From NCBI RefSeq assembly GCF_045287255.1, contig NZ_CP137142.1:2666001-2730000 (forward strand): a DNA stretch of 64,000 nucleotides. Direction: 5' to 3'. Below are positions 34,222 to 43,475 of the stretch, in pieces. The translations under genes were made by a program, and so were the position numbers. Origin of the DNA: Henriciella sp045287255. GTDB lineage: Bacteria > Pseudomonadota > Alphaproteobacteria > Caulobacterales > Hyphomonadaceae. Each line of letters starts with the position of its first letter. The first letter of the stretch is position 1. The notes beneath the pieces are model-generated. The model made no database searches. It was not told the origin of the DNA and saw only the letters and a program-made list of their open reading frames with translations.

Positions 34222-34932
34222 TTAGCGATTATTATTGCCCGAAACGTCGTAGAAGAATGAGAAATCAATCGGCAATGCGTTACGGATATACTGCCGAACG
34301 AACAAGTTTTGGTCGGCAATCGGCGATCGCGGAATGTAGAGCACATCAAATCTGCGCATCGGCGTCCATTCTGCAAGACGCGGATCAAGAATCCCGGACT
34401 TAATGTCAAATACAGCCGATTTAACCTCGCCACCCGGCATCCGGCGCATCAACACAACTTGTCTCGCACGCGCCTCGGTTGTCAGGCCACCAGCCATAAT
34501 TATGGCCTGCAAAGGATCAATCATACCCGGCAGTTGGAACATGCCCGGATTGGCCACTTCACCGCCAACAAAGATTTGTTGAGACGGTGTCGCCGTTAGC
34601 AGCACATCAAGGTCAGGGTCTTTAAGCTCTGAGCCGAGTGCAACATTCAGGGCAACGCGGACATTCTCTACAGTTCTTCCACTCGCACCAATTGGCCCGG
34701 TATAGGGCATACGAAATCGGCCATCTGGCCCAATTGTCACGGTTCTACTTAATTCTGGTGCGGTATGTACGATCACTTCCAGCTCGTCACCCGGCGCCAG
34801 AAGATACTGCGCATCATAACCATCAAAATGGTCCCAATCGACCGCTGGAAACACGCGCGACTGAACAGGCTCGGAGCTTTGACAGGCTGCCACGAAAAAT
34901 ATGGTCACAAGAAACAGAGCAAAACGAGACAT
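34222..34932 (-). CDS. hfsD: Polysaccharide export lipoprotein, HfsD/Wza-like
   Basis: The 236-residue protein has a lipoprotein signal (LVTIFFVAACQS), the Poly_export domain (YLLAPGDELEVIVHTAPELS...VTIGPDGRFRMPYTGPI), and one SLBB domain (IFVGGEVANPGMFQL...AGGLTTEA). Outer-membrane polysaccharide export (OPX) proteins form the secretion pore. It is divergent from the chain-length gene across about 106 nt. In this context it matches HfsD of the holdfast pathway; a different capsule is the alternative. Confidence 0.8.
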   Translation of the reverse strand: MSRFALFLVTIFFVAACQSSEPVQSRVFPAVDWDHFDGYDAQYLLAPGDELEVIVHTAPELSRTVTIGPDGRFRMPYTGPIGASGRTVENVRVALNVALGSELKDPDLDVLLTATPSQQIFVGGEVANPGMFQLPGMIDPLQAIIMAGGLTTEARARQVVLMRRMPGGEVKSAVFDIKSGILDPRLAEWTPMRRFDVLYIPRSPIADQNLFVRQYIRNALPIDFSFFYDVSGNNNR

Positions 34933-35038
34933 GGCCAAGGCTTCCGGGCTGATAACCACCGTCAAACTCTGGTGATATGCTTAAGGAAGTATCAAGCCCC
35001 TTATGGGAATTAGGAATATTCACTGTGCGGGAGCCGCA

Positions 35039-36553
35039 ATGTCAGACACAGGTGACTGGGGGCCCAGCGGGGTCATTCAGGCCGAACCGGGTTACGGTCC
35101 GGTCAGACCACGCATGTCCTTTGTTGATCTTGTCCTGCAGCTCTGGCGAGCCAAGTGGCTCATGATCTTGGTTTTTCTGCCAATTTTTATTCTGGGTATT
35201 CTCGCTGCTTTGCAAATGCCAAAGACGTTTGAATCAAGCTCACGCCTGCTGATCCGCGCTGGTGTCGAGACATCCGCTGTAACCGTTGGTATCGATGCCC
35301 CCCGCCAAGGAGCCCCGGATGTTGAGCAGGTGGTTCAGGCCGAGCTTGAAATCCTGCGTAGCCCAGTCGTCGCTGAACGCACACTCGCACGGTTCCCGCT
35401 TGAGCGGATTTATCCAAAACTGGCAGAGGCACGGCAAAAAGCGCTCTCCGGAGACCCTTCAGCTGATCCCGAAGCCATTGAGTTTGAAATCTTCCAGCAA
35501 ACTATGGAAGCTTTCGCGAAGAGTTTCAGGGCAGGCGCACCGCCCAAAAACCCGGTGATCGGTGTATCCTTCAAACATAAAGACCCTGAGACCGCAGCAG
35601 AAATCCTCAACGCCGCTATGGGTGCCTACCTTGATTACCGTGCAGAGCTGTTCAGTTCACGCCCAGTGGATCAGTTAACTGCGCAGCGACGCCGCTTTGA
35701 ACTGGACCTCATCGAGGCTGAGGACGCGATCCGGGAATTCCTGCGCTCTAACCGTATTGAGGACTTTGGCAGCGAACGCTCAACTGCGCAGGGGCTGTAC
35801 ACGATCCTGTCCGGCGAGTTATCGACCATCAAATCCCGCGCAAGCGCCGTAGATGGCCAGTTGCGCCGAACCAGAACGCAGCTCGCTGCGACATCCCCAG
35901 ATCAAGACATCTTCATAGAAGACTCCTCAGAACAAACCCTCCTGAACCTGCGCCTTGAGCGTGAAGATCTGCTTGCGCGCTACACCCCTGAAAGCCGAGC
36001 GGTTCAGGCCATCGACAAGCGGATTGCAGAAGTCGAAGCCTTTCTAGCGGAAAAGGCAGGGCTGCAAGGCACAGTCCGCCGTGGCCCCAACCCAACCTAT
36101 CAGGCGCTGGAAACCAGTTTGAACAGCCTGGAAGGAGAAGCTGAAGCCTTACTCGATCAAAAAGCAGAAGTCGAACGCCAGCTTGGCCGGGTTGAAGCCA
36201 ATCTGAAACGGTTCACCCAGCTCGAGCCTAAGTGGAATGATCTGCAACGAAAGCGTCAATCACTGGAGGATAATGTCCGCCTGCTGACCCGCGCCGAGCA
36301 GGAAGAAGGGACAATCAAGGGTATTACCGAGGACGGGACCGATAGTGTGAGCATCCTTGAACCAGCCCAGGTGCCACTGCGTGGCTCAAGCCTGCGATTC
36401 CCTGTTGCTGTCCTTGCGCTTCTATTTGCCGGTTTCACAGCGCTTATGGTTGGCCTGCTGCGCGCCTTAACGCGGGAAGGGTTTTCAACCCCAAGCTCTC
36501 TTCAGCGCACAACCGGTTTACCTGTTATCGGTGCAATTGGTCGCCGGGCGTAA
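35039..36553 (+). CDS. hfsA: Wzz/Wzc-like polysaccharide co-polymerase, HfsA-like
   Basis: The 504-residue inner-membrane protein has a first helix near residues 38-60 (WLMILVFLPIFILGI), a large periplasmic coiled-coil domain with the Wzz motif (SSRLLIRAG) and GNVR-type segment, and a second helix near residues 470-492. It lacks its own kinase domain; that is encoded next. It links the polymerase to the outer-membrane exporter. The start at 35039 follows GGGAG; an upstream ATG at 35003 would add 12 residues. Confidence 0.85.
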   Translation: MSDTGDWGPSGVIQAEPGYGPVRPRMSFVDLVLQLWRAKWLMILVFLPIFILGILAALQMPKTFESSSRLLIRAGVETSAVTVGIDAPRQGAPDVEQVVQAELEILRSPVVAERTLARFPLERIYPKLAEARQKALSGDPSADPEAIEFEIFQQTMEAFAKSFRAGAPPKNPVIGVSFKHKDPETAAEILNAAMGAYLDYRAELFSSRPVDQLTAQRRRFELDLIEAEDAIREFLRSNRIEDFGSERSTAQGLYTILSGELSTIKSRASAVDGQLRRTRTQLAATSPDQDIFIEDSSEQTLLNLRLEREDLLARYTPESRAVQAIDKRIAEVEAFLAEKAGLQGTVRRGPNPTYQALETSLNSLEGEAEALLDQKAEVERQLGRVEANLKRFTQLEPKWNDLQRKRQSLEDNVRLLTRAEQEEGTIKGITEDGTDSVSILEPAQVPLRGSSLRFPVAVLALLFAGFTALMVGLLRALTREGFSTPSSLQRTTGLPVIGAIGRRA

Positions 36554-36618
36554 AAGCTTTGCGTTAACCAAACTGGTTTAGCCCTAAACCGACGTCTATG
36601 TTTTGAAAGCTTTAGTCG

Positions 36619-37311
36619 ATGCGCGACTTACGCGGTGATCTTGGCAATGTCTGGCGCGCCGCCAGCCGTCTAACCTCCAAAAGTGGGGGCGGACGAACCG
36701 TAATGTTCGTCTCTGCTCGCGATGGTGAAGGCACCAGCAGCGTCGCGGCTTCGATTGCCCTTCTCGCAGCACATAGAGCCCAGAAAGCCGTTTGGTTGGT
36801 AGACTTGGATTTGCGCCGCAACGCAGCCTTTAAGGGATTTGAGCATGGCTTTGCCAAACGCGTTGGCTCACCGGGTCGGGCCTTTGACGCATCGCTGCGA
36901 CAGGAGCAAATTTATTCTATCGTTCCGCGACTAGCCACACGCGGCGGAGATCGCCTGCTAACCGCCCATGAGATCCGTGATACACAGCTCTTTGTGACGC
37001 GGTTTAGAAACGAGTATTTGAACAAGGGTCAACGCGTTCAGATTAAAACCCAGCCCGGCTGGTGGACCGCGCTATGCCAAATTGCCGACTGGGGAATCGT
37101 TGATGCACCATCGCTTGAACGCTCACCGGCAGCCCTTGCTATTGCCAGCCAGATGGACGGCGTTTTCCTGGTCGTAGAAGCTGATTCAACGTCCGCTGAT
37201 GATGTGGTGGCCGCCCGCCGCGAAATTGAAGCGCATGGCGGTGATGTCCGCGGGATTATTATGAATCGGGTGGGAAGTGATGCACGCCTCGCAGACCGTT
37301 TCGCCAGCTAA
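36619..37311 (+). CDS. hfsB: CpsD/BY-kinase-like P-loop protein with altered Walker A, HfsB-like
   Basis: The 230-residue protein has the BY-kinase fold: SARDGEGTSSVAAS where the Walker A motif should be, VWLVDLDLRR as Walker A', and WGIVDAPS as Walker B. The invariant Walker A lysine (GEGK) is Thr here, and there is no C-terminal tyrosine cluster, so kinase activity is doubtful. It presumably regulates the partner co-polymerase structurally, as proposed for HfsB. It overlaps the next gene by 32 nt. Confidence 0.75.
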   Translation: MRDLRGDLGNVWRAASRLTSKSGGGRTVMFVSARDGEGTSSVAASIALLAAHRAQKAVWLVDLDLRRNAAFKGFEHGFAKRVGSPGRAFDASLRQEQIYSIVPRLATRGGDRLLTAHEIRDTQLFVTRFRNEYLNKGQRVQIKTQPGWWTALCQIADWGIVDAPSLERSPAALAIASQMDGVFLVVEADSTSADDVVAARREIEAHGGDVRGIIMNRVGSDARLADRFAS

Positions 37312-38587
37312 AGACACAGCTACAAAATCCTATTCTCGGATTGAGCTTGCCCTGCTGTTCATCATCCTGATCATGTTCTCCGAAGGTCTGCTTCCGCGTC
37401 TGTTTGCAGCTGAAGAGAGCGCGGAAGGCTCCCCCATCCTGCGCATGATGTGGCTACCTGTTTATGCCCTGACGCTCGGCGTGATGATCTGGCAGTGGAA
37501 AGCCATGCTACGCACATTGCTACGCATGCCATTCATGATCGCGCTTATGGGTTTGGCAGCGGTATCCTTTCTTTGGTCAATTGACCCTGCGCTTAGCCAG
37601 AGACGCGGCATCGCCATTGTGATGAGCACGCTTGCCGGGCTCTGGATTGGTACGCACTATGACTGGCGAACCCTTCTGCGCACACTTGGTCTGGTCTGGA
37701 TCACGGTTGCGGTGGCTGGCGCGCTGACGGCGATTGCAAACCCGGGCTTTGGGGTCATGCACGAGGTCCATGTTGGTGCGTGGAAAGGCCTCTATTATGA
37801 AAAGAACCAATTGGGCGGGCATATGGCACGCGCCTGTTTCCTGTGCGCTTTTCTGTTTTTGATGGACAAGCCTATGCGTAGAGTCTGGGGGTTCGGGGTA
37901 GCCATCTGTTTGATGATGGTCCTGATGTCGACCTCCAAGACATCCCTGCTTGGCGTCCTGCTCGGCTTCGGCATCCTTATCGCCGCGCTCATGATGAAGC
38001 GAGGCAAGATTACCGGGTTAAGCCTGACTTGGCTCGGAACAATTGTAATCGGTTCCCTTACCTGCCTCCTTATCTTCGCCCCGGAGGCTATCTTCAACCT
38101 GCTTGGCCGCGATGCCAGCCTGACCGGACGAACCGACATCTGGGCTGAACTCGCTCAGGACATCTCTGAACGGCCACTGCTTGGATATGGCTATGGCGCG
38201 TTCTGGATGCTGGACAGTGAACCGGCCTATTGGCTGCGCGAGGTTCTGGAATGGGATGCCCCTACCGCGCATAATAGCTGGCTCGAAGTTGCCATTGCGC
38301 TTGGCCTGACAGGATTGGCATTTCTGCTTCTGGATTTTGCCATAACCATTTGGCGAGCCCTACGCACCGCAGTTGACACATGGACGGGTGTTTTTGCCTT
38401 AGGCGTCTGCGCGCAATTCGCGCTCTTCTCGATTTCTGAAAGCATCGCGCTTCAGCAGAACTCTCTGATCTGGCTGACCTATGTGATTGTCGCGGCAAAA
38501 CTCGCCAATACACCAAAAGGGCTTTTGCAGATTCAACCGATTAAACTTCGTCGGCCTTTAAGGCGCCTGGCTTCGGACGCGGCTTAA
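37280..38587 (+). CDS. Wzy-like O-antigen/polysaccharide polymerase
   Basis: The 435-residue membrane protein has about ten helices and the Wzy_C-type loop with GRTDIW, GYGYGAFW and TAHNSWLEVAIALGLTGL, the conserved periplasmic signature of Wzy/WaaL proteins. It probably polymerises lipid-linked repeat units in the periplasm, like HfsC or HfsI. The ATG at 37280 follows GGGAAG; a GTG one codon earlier is possible. Its 3' end overlaps the convergent glycosyltransferase by 47 nt. Confidence 0.82.
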   Translation: MHASQTVSPAKDTATKSYSRIELALLFIILIMFSEGLLPRLFAAEESAEGSPILRMMWLPVYALTLGVMIWQWKAMLRTLLRMPFMIALMGLAAVSFLWSIDPALSQRRGIAIVMSTLAGLWIGTHYDWRTLLRTLGLVWITVAVAGALTAIANPGFGVMHEVHVGAWKGLYYEKNQLGGHMARACFLCAFLFLMDKPMRRVWGFGVAICLMMVLMSTSKTSLLGVLLGFGILIAALMMKRGKITGLSLTWLGTIVIGSLTCLLIFAPEAIFNLLGRDASLTGRTDIWAELAQDISERPLLGYGYGAFWMLDSEPAYWLREVLEWDAPTAHNSWLEVAIALGLTGLAFLLLDFAITIWRALRTAVDTWTGVFALGVCAQFALFSISESIALQQNSLIWLTYVIVAAKLANTPKGLLQIQPIKLRRPLRRLASDAA

Positions 38588-39548
38588 ACCAGTGCAGGCC
38601 TAAAGGATTTCGGCTAAGTTGTGATGTTCCATAGAAATGGAAGTCCAGGAACCAGATCACTTTACCTAAGCCCCGTACAGCCTGATCAATCTGAAAGGCC
38701 CGGCGCGGATGCCGGATCGCAGACATGCCCAGCCAGAGGGTGCCATGAAAAGCGGCCTTGCCAGCGCCAATCATCATCCATTTGAGCATATCCAAGCGCC
38801 TTGGAGGATCGGCCAGGCGCGCCAGTGTGACCGGACCCTGCCCGTAACTAAACGCGCGCCTTAGCGTGTAATTCAGCTTCAATCGGCTAGGCAAAGGGTG
38901 CTCATCCACAGGCGCTTCGGCAATCCAGGCAAACTGCCCTTGCCCGGCTCGAACCCGGTCAAACAGGCGATCATCCTCACCGCCCATCTCATTCATAGTG
39001 ACGTCGAACCAAGGAGCTTTTCCGGGAACTTTGGAAAAGTCGATCAAAGCATTGCCGCAACCATAGGAGGCATCGATAAGACCCGTCTGGTGTCCCGGAT
39101 CGCGGGCAAAGAAGTTTGAGAAATATTCCCGGTGACGCGTTTGGGTTTCTGGTAGTGCGGTCAAGACTGGGCCAAAGGACACTGCGACCGGATGAGCGCG
39201 ATACCCTTCGAGCAGGCGCTCCAGCCAATCTGCCGGGGCGCACATATCATCATCGAGAAAAGCAACCAGATCAGTCGTCACCTGCGCCATGGCCGCGTTG
39301 CGCGCATTGGCGATGCCGGGGCGCGGCTCGTGAACCGCTTTGATCCGAATACTGTCAGGGCACGCTTCGCGTAGTGATGTAACTGCATCATCTGCGGTTG
39401 CCTCTGGATGGTTATCCACAATGACAAGGTCAAACCCGCCCTGCTGTGTCAGGGTTTGCGTAAACAGGCTTTTCACCGCCTTAATCAGCCCCTCAGGACG
39501 ATTAAAGGTCGGGATGACAATCGTGATGGGTGGGCGGGCCTCGCTCAT
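38541..39548 (-). CDS. Family 2 glycosyltransferase
   Basis: The 335-residue enzyme has a GT-A fold: ITIVIPTFNRPEGLIKAV at the N-terminus, the nucleotide-sugar DxD-type site in LVAFLDDDMCAP near residue 98, and a GGEDDRLFDR catalytic-base region. It adds one sugar to the growing repeat at the cytoplasmic face. It is last in the four-gene minus-strand operon, overlapping the deacetylase by 4 nt. It would fill the role of HfsG or HfsL. Confidence 0.87.
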   Translation of the reverse strand: MSEARPPITIVIPTFNRPEGLIKAVKSLFTQTLTQQGGFDLVIVDNHPEATADDAVTSLREACPDSIRIKAVHEPRPGIANARNAAMAQVTTDLVAFLDDDMCAPADWLERLLEGYRAHPVAVSFGPVLTALPETQTRHREYFSNFFARDPGHQTGLIDASYGCGNALIDFSKVPGKAPWFDVTMNEMGGEDDRLFDRVRAGQGQFAWIAEAPVDEHPLPSRLKLNYTLRRAFSYGQGPVTLARLADPPRRLDMLKWMMIGAGKAAFHGTLWLGMSAIRHPRRAFQIDQAVRGLGKVIWFLDFHFYGTSQLSRNPLGLHWFKPRPKPGALKADEV

Positions 39549-40318
39549 GCGGCTTCCGCCTGTATCTGGTTATAAGCTTCTGCCATCGGCAAAATATCAA
39601 GCCCGGCATCGCGCGCCTGTCTCACCAGCCCCTCCAAAGCTTTTGGCATTGTTCCAAAAGGGCTGCAGGCTTCGCGTACATCATGGGTAAAGATAATCGT
39701 CCAGCCGCCGCCGCGCGCCGTTGTTTCAATGGCTTTTGCCGCTCGCTCGCTCGTCCACTGGTCAGGGGTCAGCTCAAACGAGGTGAGCTGCATCAGGTCC
39801 GACCCTTTGCGATTTATGCCCGGCAGAATCCCGCGCGCGGTCGTGATCAGGTCATCCATGCCCGCCTTGTTGCGTTTGGTCGTCTCACCATAGGGCCATG
39901 CAAAATGGCGCGGCGAAGCATCCGTCATCTGCGCCAAAGCGCCAAGATTCGTCTCTATCTCCTCACGCACCGTTTCGCGGGAGACCTGCGCACAATCGAG
40001 ATGGGTATGGGTATGAGACCCAATTTCGTGACCAGCCTTGATCAGGGTATCGAGATCGCCTTCATCATACATCTCACCCATTACGTTGGTATGCCCCAGC
40101 ATGCCCGTGCAAGTGTAATAGGTTCCCGAAACATCATACTTACCCAGAATATCCATGCCATGCTGAGCCGCGCTTTTCGGAAAATCATCAAACGTAAACG
40201 TCACGATCCCACGCTGCGGCATGTGCAGCATCGGCTTGGCTTTATGCCAAAGCGTCAACCGCCGCTTTATCTTGGCCGGGATTGAACGATCCGGAGAATA
40301 CTTAGACGGGTCAAGCAT
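39545..40318 (-). CDS. hfsH: Polysaccharide deacetylase, HfsH-like
   Basis: The 257-residue protein has the NodB fold of CE4: TFTFDDFP with Asp44 and Asp45, the metal ligands His102 and His106 in SHTHTH, RHFAWPYGE, and IIFTHDV. It has no signal peptide, so it acts in the cytoplasm on lipid-linked intermediates, as reported for holdfast HfsH. Deacetylation of GlcNAc residues gives the positive charge needed for adhesion and cohesion. The gene is placed between two glycosyltransferases. Confidence 0.85.
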   Translation of the reverse strand: MLDPSKYSPDRSIPAKIKRRLTLWHKAKPMLHMPQRGIVTFTFDDFPKSAAQHGMDILGKYDVSGTYYTCTGMLGHTNVMGEMYDEGDLDTLIKAGHEIGSHTHTHLDCAQVSRETVREEIETNLGALAQMTDASPRHFAWPYGETTKRNKAGMDDLITTARGILPGINRKGSDLMQLTSFELTPDQWTSERAAKAIETTARGGGWTIIFTHDVREACSPFGTMPKALEGLVRQARDAGLDILPMAEAYNQIQAEAA

Positions 40319-40320
40319 CG

Positions 40321-41316
40321 CTACAGCGCCTCCGCATAGGCAGCAGCGCGGTAAAGCTTTAACCCAAAGAGGCGCAGCTTGATCGGCAACCAGCGCCGCC
40401 GCGCGGCAAAGCCAGACAAAGCCTTAAGGGCAGATCGCCCCGGTATACGAGACAGTTTGCTGGCGGCTTTGTAGAGCGGGGTTGCCTTTAAGGCTTCCGG
40501 ATGCCGCTCCAGTGCCCGCGCGAAATTCGGGCCGGAGCCAGCATATTTCATCATCAGCGCCGCATCCGTATCAAGGCCTAAATGCGTTGCGGGATTGTCG
40601 ATGTGCTGAATTGGAAACTGGTCAGCAATGCGAAGCCCCCAGTCAACATCTTCCCAGCCCCAGCCCGTGAAACCATCATCAAACTGTACCGCTTCAAGGA
40701 TGGCGCGATGGACCAGAATATTAGACGTAAACACATAGCGCCCCGGTTCTTTCGCGCGCGTACCTGCCGCTACGCATTCTGAGGCCAATGACTGCGCCGC
40801 ATGCAGCTGTGTCTCTTGCGTCGGATGGACGTGTTTCAGGCTAAATCCACCGGGGACCAGAGAGGGCTCTGGCGCACTTTCGGCAGCCTGCAGATAGTGT
40901 GTCAGAAAGTCTTCCTCATCCGGTCGCATATCAGCGTCGAGGAAGAGAATCCAATCGGTCTCGGCTAAGGCCAGCAAACGGTTTCGGGCATGACTGCGCC
41001 CGGCATTCTGCGGGGCTGTGATCAGCCTGGCTGGTCCAGGGAATCTCAGGATTTGCCGTGCCAGATCGCGCGTAATGTCGGCATCCCCTGAGCCATCATC
41101 GAAGATCAGAAGCGTACACTGATCCGCCCCGGAAAGGCGTACCAGACTGGCCAGCAAAGCATCGGCAGTATCGCGATAGGCCGGCACACAAATACTCAAC
41201 GCCGCCTCACCTGAAACACCATTGGAAAGGACATCCTCACCGTGGTCGGTCAGGCCCACAGGGATCGCTGTCTTCAGCGCTGCTTCAGAAGCTGGCAATG
41301 TATCAGCCATGGTCAC
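40321..41316 (-). CDS. Family 2 glycosyltransferase
   Basis: The 331-residue protein has a 40-residue N-terminal extension, then a GT-A core: LSICVPAYRDTADALLASL, the DxD site in WILFLDADMRP near residue 127, and GWGWEDVDWGLRI as the acceptor/catalytic region. The GWGxED motif fits the chondroitin-synthase-like C-terminal GT subset. Initiation at the GTG at 41316 is supported by AGGATAG; an ATG two codons later is possible. Second gene of the operon. Confidence 0.86.
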   Translation of the reverse strand: MTMADTLPASEAALKTAIPVGLTDHGEDVLSNGVSGEAALSICVPAYRDTADALLASLVRLSGADQCTLLIFDDGSGDADITRDLARQILRFPGPARLITAPQNAGRSHARNRLLALAETDWILFLDADMRPDEEDFLTHYLQAAESAPEPSLVPGGFSLKHVHPTQETQLHAAQSLASECVAAGTRAKEPGRYVFTSNILVHRAILEAVQFDDGFTGWGWEDVDWGLRIADQFPIQHIDNPATHLGLDTDAALMMKYAGSGPNFARALERHPEALKATPLYKAASKLSRIPGRSALKALSGFAARRRWLPIKLRLFGLKLYRAAAYAEAL

Positions 41317-41325
41317 AGGACTATC

Positions 41326-42840
41326 CTATCGATCGCGCTTGGCATCGCCCAGCAGGCAGGGCGCGGTCATCACCATGATATATAGATCGAACCAGAATGA
41401 CGAGCGATTAACATATTCCATATCGAGACGCACACGGTCGCGAACTTCCTGTTTGGTATGGACCGGGCCGCGAGACCCATTGATCTGCGCCCACCCGGTA
41501 ATGCCCGGCTTAACGCGATGGCGGTGCGCATAGTCGCCAACGATGGCCTGAACCGCGGTCTCATCTGTTGTCATGCCAACGGCATGAGGGCGCGGGCCGA
41601 CAATCGACATCTCCCCTTTAAGGACGTTGATCAACTGCGGTAGCTCATCAATACTGGTCTTGCGGATAAATCGCCCGACACGGGTCACACGCGGGTCATC
41701 GCGCAGAGTTTGCTGGCTCATCTTTTCCGCAGCAACCGGATCATCACGCATCGAGCGGAATTTCCATACCCGGATGATCTGATTGTTAAAACCGTGACGG
41801 CGCTGGCGGAAGAAGATCGGCCCCGGGCTTTCCAGTTTGATCATAATTGCCGTGATCATAAGCACCGGACTGAACGCAATCAGCATGGCGAGCGAGAAGA
41901 CGACATCTGCACAGCGCTTGACCATAGCCCGGCGTGTATCGCGCGGTGTGCCAGAGACATACGCAGCAGGTGAGCGCGCAATCTCGGCAAGACTCTCGGT
42001 TTCTGGATCAAAGCCATCAAGGTCGAGCAGCAAGACAACCCGCTGTGGCAAGATTCGTAACCGGTCGATCAAATGTCGGACTCGTGCCCGCGCATCGGAC
42101 GTAATCGTCACAACAATACGATCAATCTCCGGCAAGCGGTCCCAGTTCAGCAAGTCATCCAGTCGACCCAAAAGTGGCGCTCCGGAAATCGATTTTGGTG
42201 CCCGCGATAGGCGATCATCGAAAATACCGACCACATTCAATTCACGGGTTTCAGCATTACGTTCAATCAAGCGCTGAGCATTCGGCGTTGCCCCGACAAT
42301 CACGACATTCTCACTTAATCGCCCTGTACGGGTCAGGGCGCGAATGAAGGCCAGCATATAGGCGTGGACAGCAATCACAGTCAGCCAGGCCGAAAGAATT
42401 GCGAGAATGGGGTAGCGTGCACCATACCCCTGATAGAAAACATATGTTGCGAGACCAAGAGCCGCCAATGGCAAACCCGCCCCATTCGCAACACGGATCA
42501 TGTGATCTACAGCGCTGCGATTATAGGCAAAGTCATAAGCAGAAGCGGTGCGCAATCCCCAGGAAACCATAACCGGGATCAGGACAAATGGAATGATCTG
42601 GAAAACTGTCGCACCCAGAATTGTAAGGCCTGCGAGACCGAGACAGTACCAGGCGACAAAGCTGACAAATGCGATGTCCAGTAGCCGCGCGAACTGGCGC
42701 AACCCATTGATCGAAACGGGCAAGCGTTTGCGGGAAAAGCGTGCATCCTGAACACTGACATCGCTGGTCGCCGCCAGTTCTGGTGATGTCGTTTCAGATA
42801 CGTCTTTGACGTTCCGCACATGTGTCAGCCCATCGGCCAT
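41326..42840 (-). CDS. Polyprenyl glycosylphosphotransferase (initiating sugar transferase), HfsE/PssY-like
   Basis: The 504-residue enzyme has about four N-terminal helices, a CoA-binding-3-like nucleotide domain (NVVIVGATPNAQRLIE), one more helix, and the bacterial sugar transferase domain with KRCADVVFSL, SPGPIFFRQRRHG, FRSM, SIDELPQLINVLKGEMSIVGPRP and GITGWAQINGSRG. It transfers the first sugar phosphate to undecaprenyl phosphate, starting the repeat unit. First gene of the minus-strand operon; promoter in the 120 nt upstream. Confidence 0.92.
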   Translation of the reverse strand: MADGLTHVRNVKDVSETTSPELAATSDVSVQDARFSRKRLPVSINGLRQFARLLDIAFVSFVAWYCLGLAGLTILGATVFQIIPFVLIPVMVSWGLRTASAYDFAYNRSAVDHMIRVANGAGLPLAALGLATYVFYQGYGARYPILAILSAWLTVIAVHAYMLAFIRALTRTGRLSENVVIVGATPNAQRLIERNAETRELNVVGIFDDRLSRAPKSISGAPLLGRLDDLLNWDRLPEIDRIVVTITSDARARVRHLIDRLRILPQRVVLLLDLDGFDPETESLAEIARSPAAYVSGTPRDTRRAMVKRCADVVFSLAMLIAFSPVLMITAIMIKLESPGPIFFRQRRHGFNNQIIRVWKFRSMRDDPVAAEKMSQQTLRDDPRVTRVGRFIRKTSIDELPQLINVLKGEMSIVGPRPHAVGMTTDETAVQAIVGDYAHRHRVKPGITGWAQINGSRGPVHTKQEVRDRVRLDMEYVNRSSFWFDLYIMVMTAPCLLGDAKRDR

Positions 42841-42960
42841 TCAAAATCCCTTTATTTCCTGACTCTTCTAGACATAGAAGGGTCAAGAAACGCTTAGGTC
42901 AGCGTTAGAGGATTTTATGCAAATTTGAGACCGGACTGAGAATGATCTGGCAAGATCTGC

Positions 42961-43266
42961 CTAGAAGCGCTCATCCCGGAGGACCTGAACGTCACTCACA
43001 GAGACCACACCAATATGGGCCCCAAGCAGGTTTTCAATCTCGACAAGGGCTTTTTCAACGCGCTCAGAACTGCCAATCGATACCATCAAAACCATGTCAT
43101 TCGCGGCTGAGATATCCGCATCGCGCTGCCAGCGGTTCCCGCCACCATAGCCCGCAAGAGCCGGGACAACTGTATATCCAGTCAAGCCGGCACCTTCCAG
43201 AACACGCCCGGCGCGCTTCCAGGCCATTTTCTCGATAATCAGTTCGATACGTTTCTTTGTATGCAC
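42961..43266 (-). CDS. PII-like small signalling protein
   Basis: The 101-residue protein has the beta-alpha-beta PII-like pattern: KKRIELIIEKMAWKRAGRVL, GAGLTGYTVVPALAGYG, a T-loop-like GGGNRWQRDADIS, and VEKALVEIENLLG. The GTG at 43264-43266 follows AAGGAGACGGGC, a clear site; an upstream frame would add 16 residues. Conserved PII uridylylation Tyr is absent. The gene is divergent from the alanine:cation symporter, so it may regulate that transporter. Confidence 0.7.
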   Translation of the reverse strand: MHTKKRIELIIEKMAWKRAGRVLEGAGLTGYTVVPALAGYGGGNRWQRDADISAANDMVLMVSIGSSERVEKALVEIENLLGAHIGVVSVSDVQVLRDERF

Positions 43267-43475
43267 AGCCCGTCTCCTTAGGAATCGCCAGTTTCCCCTT
43301 CCAGAGATCCTCACGCCCTAGCTAAGCTTGGTCCCGCAAACGATCAAGCAAAACTGACGAAAACGCAGCCAACACATCACAAAACTGAAAAAACCATGGG
43401 GTGAACGCTTCACACGGCGGGTTTGTCATCTAGGGTAGCCCCAAACTCAAACAAGAGCTTTGCCGGGGAGGCACC

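Noticed and set aside
38900..39000. Possible tRNA T-loop (GGCTCGAACCCGG)
   Set aside because: It lies within the glycosyltransferase coding sequence and lacks acceptor and anticodon stems. No tRNA was found anywhere in the window.
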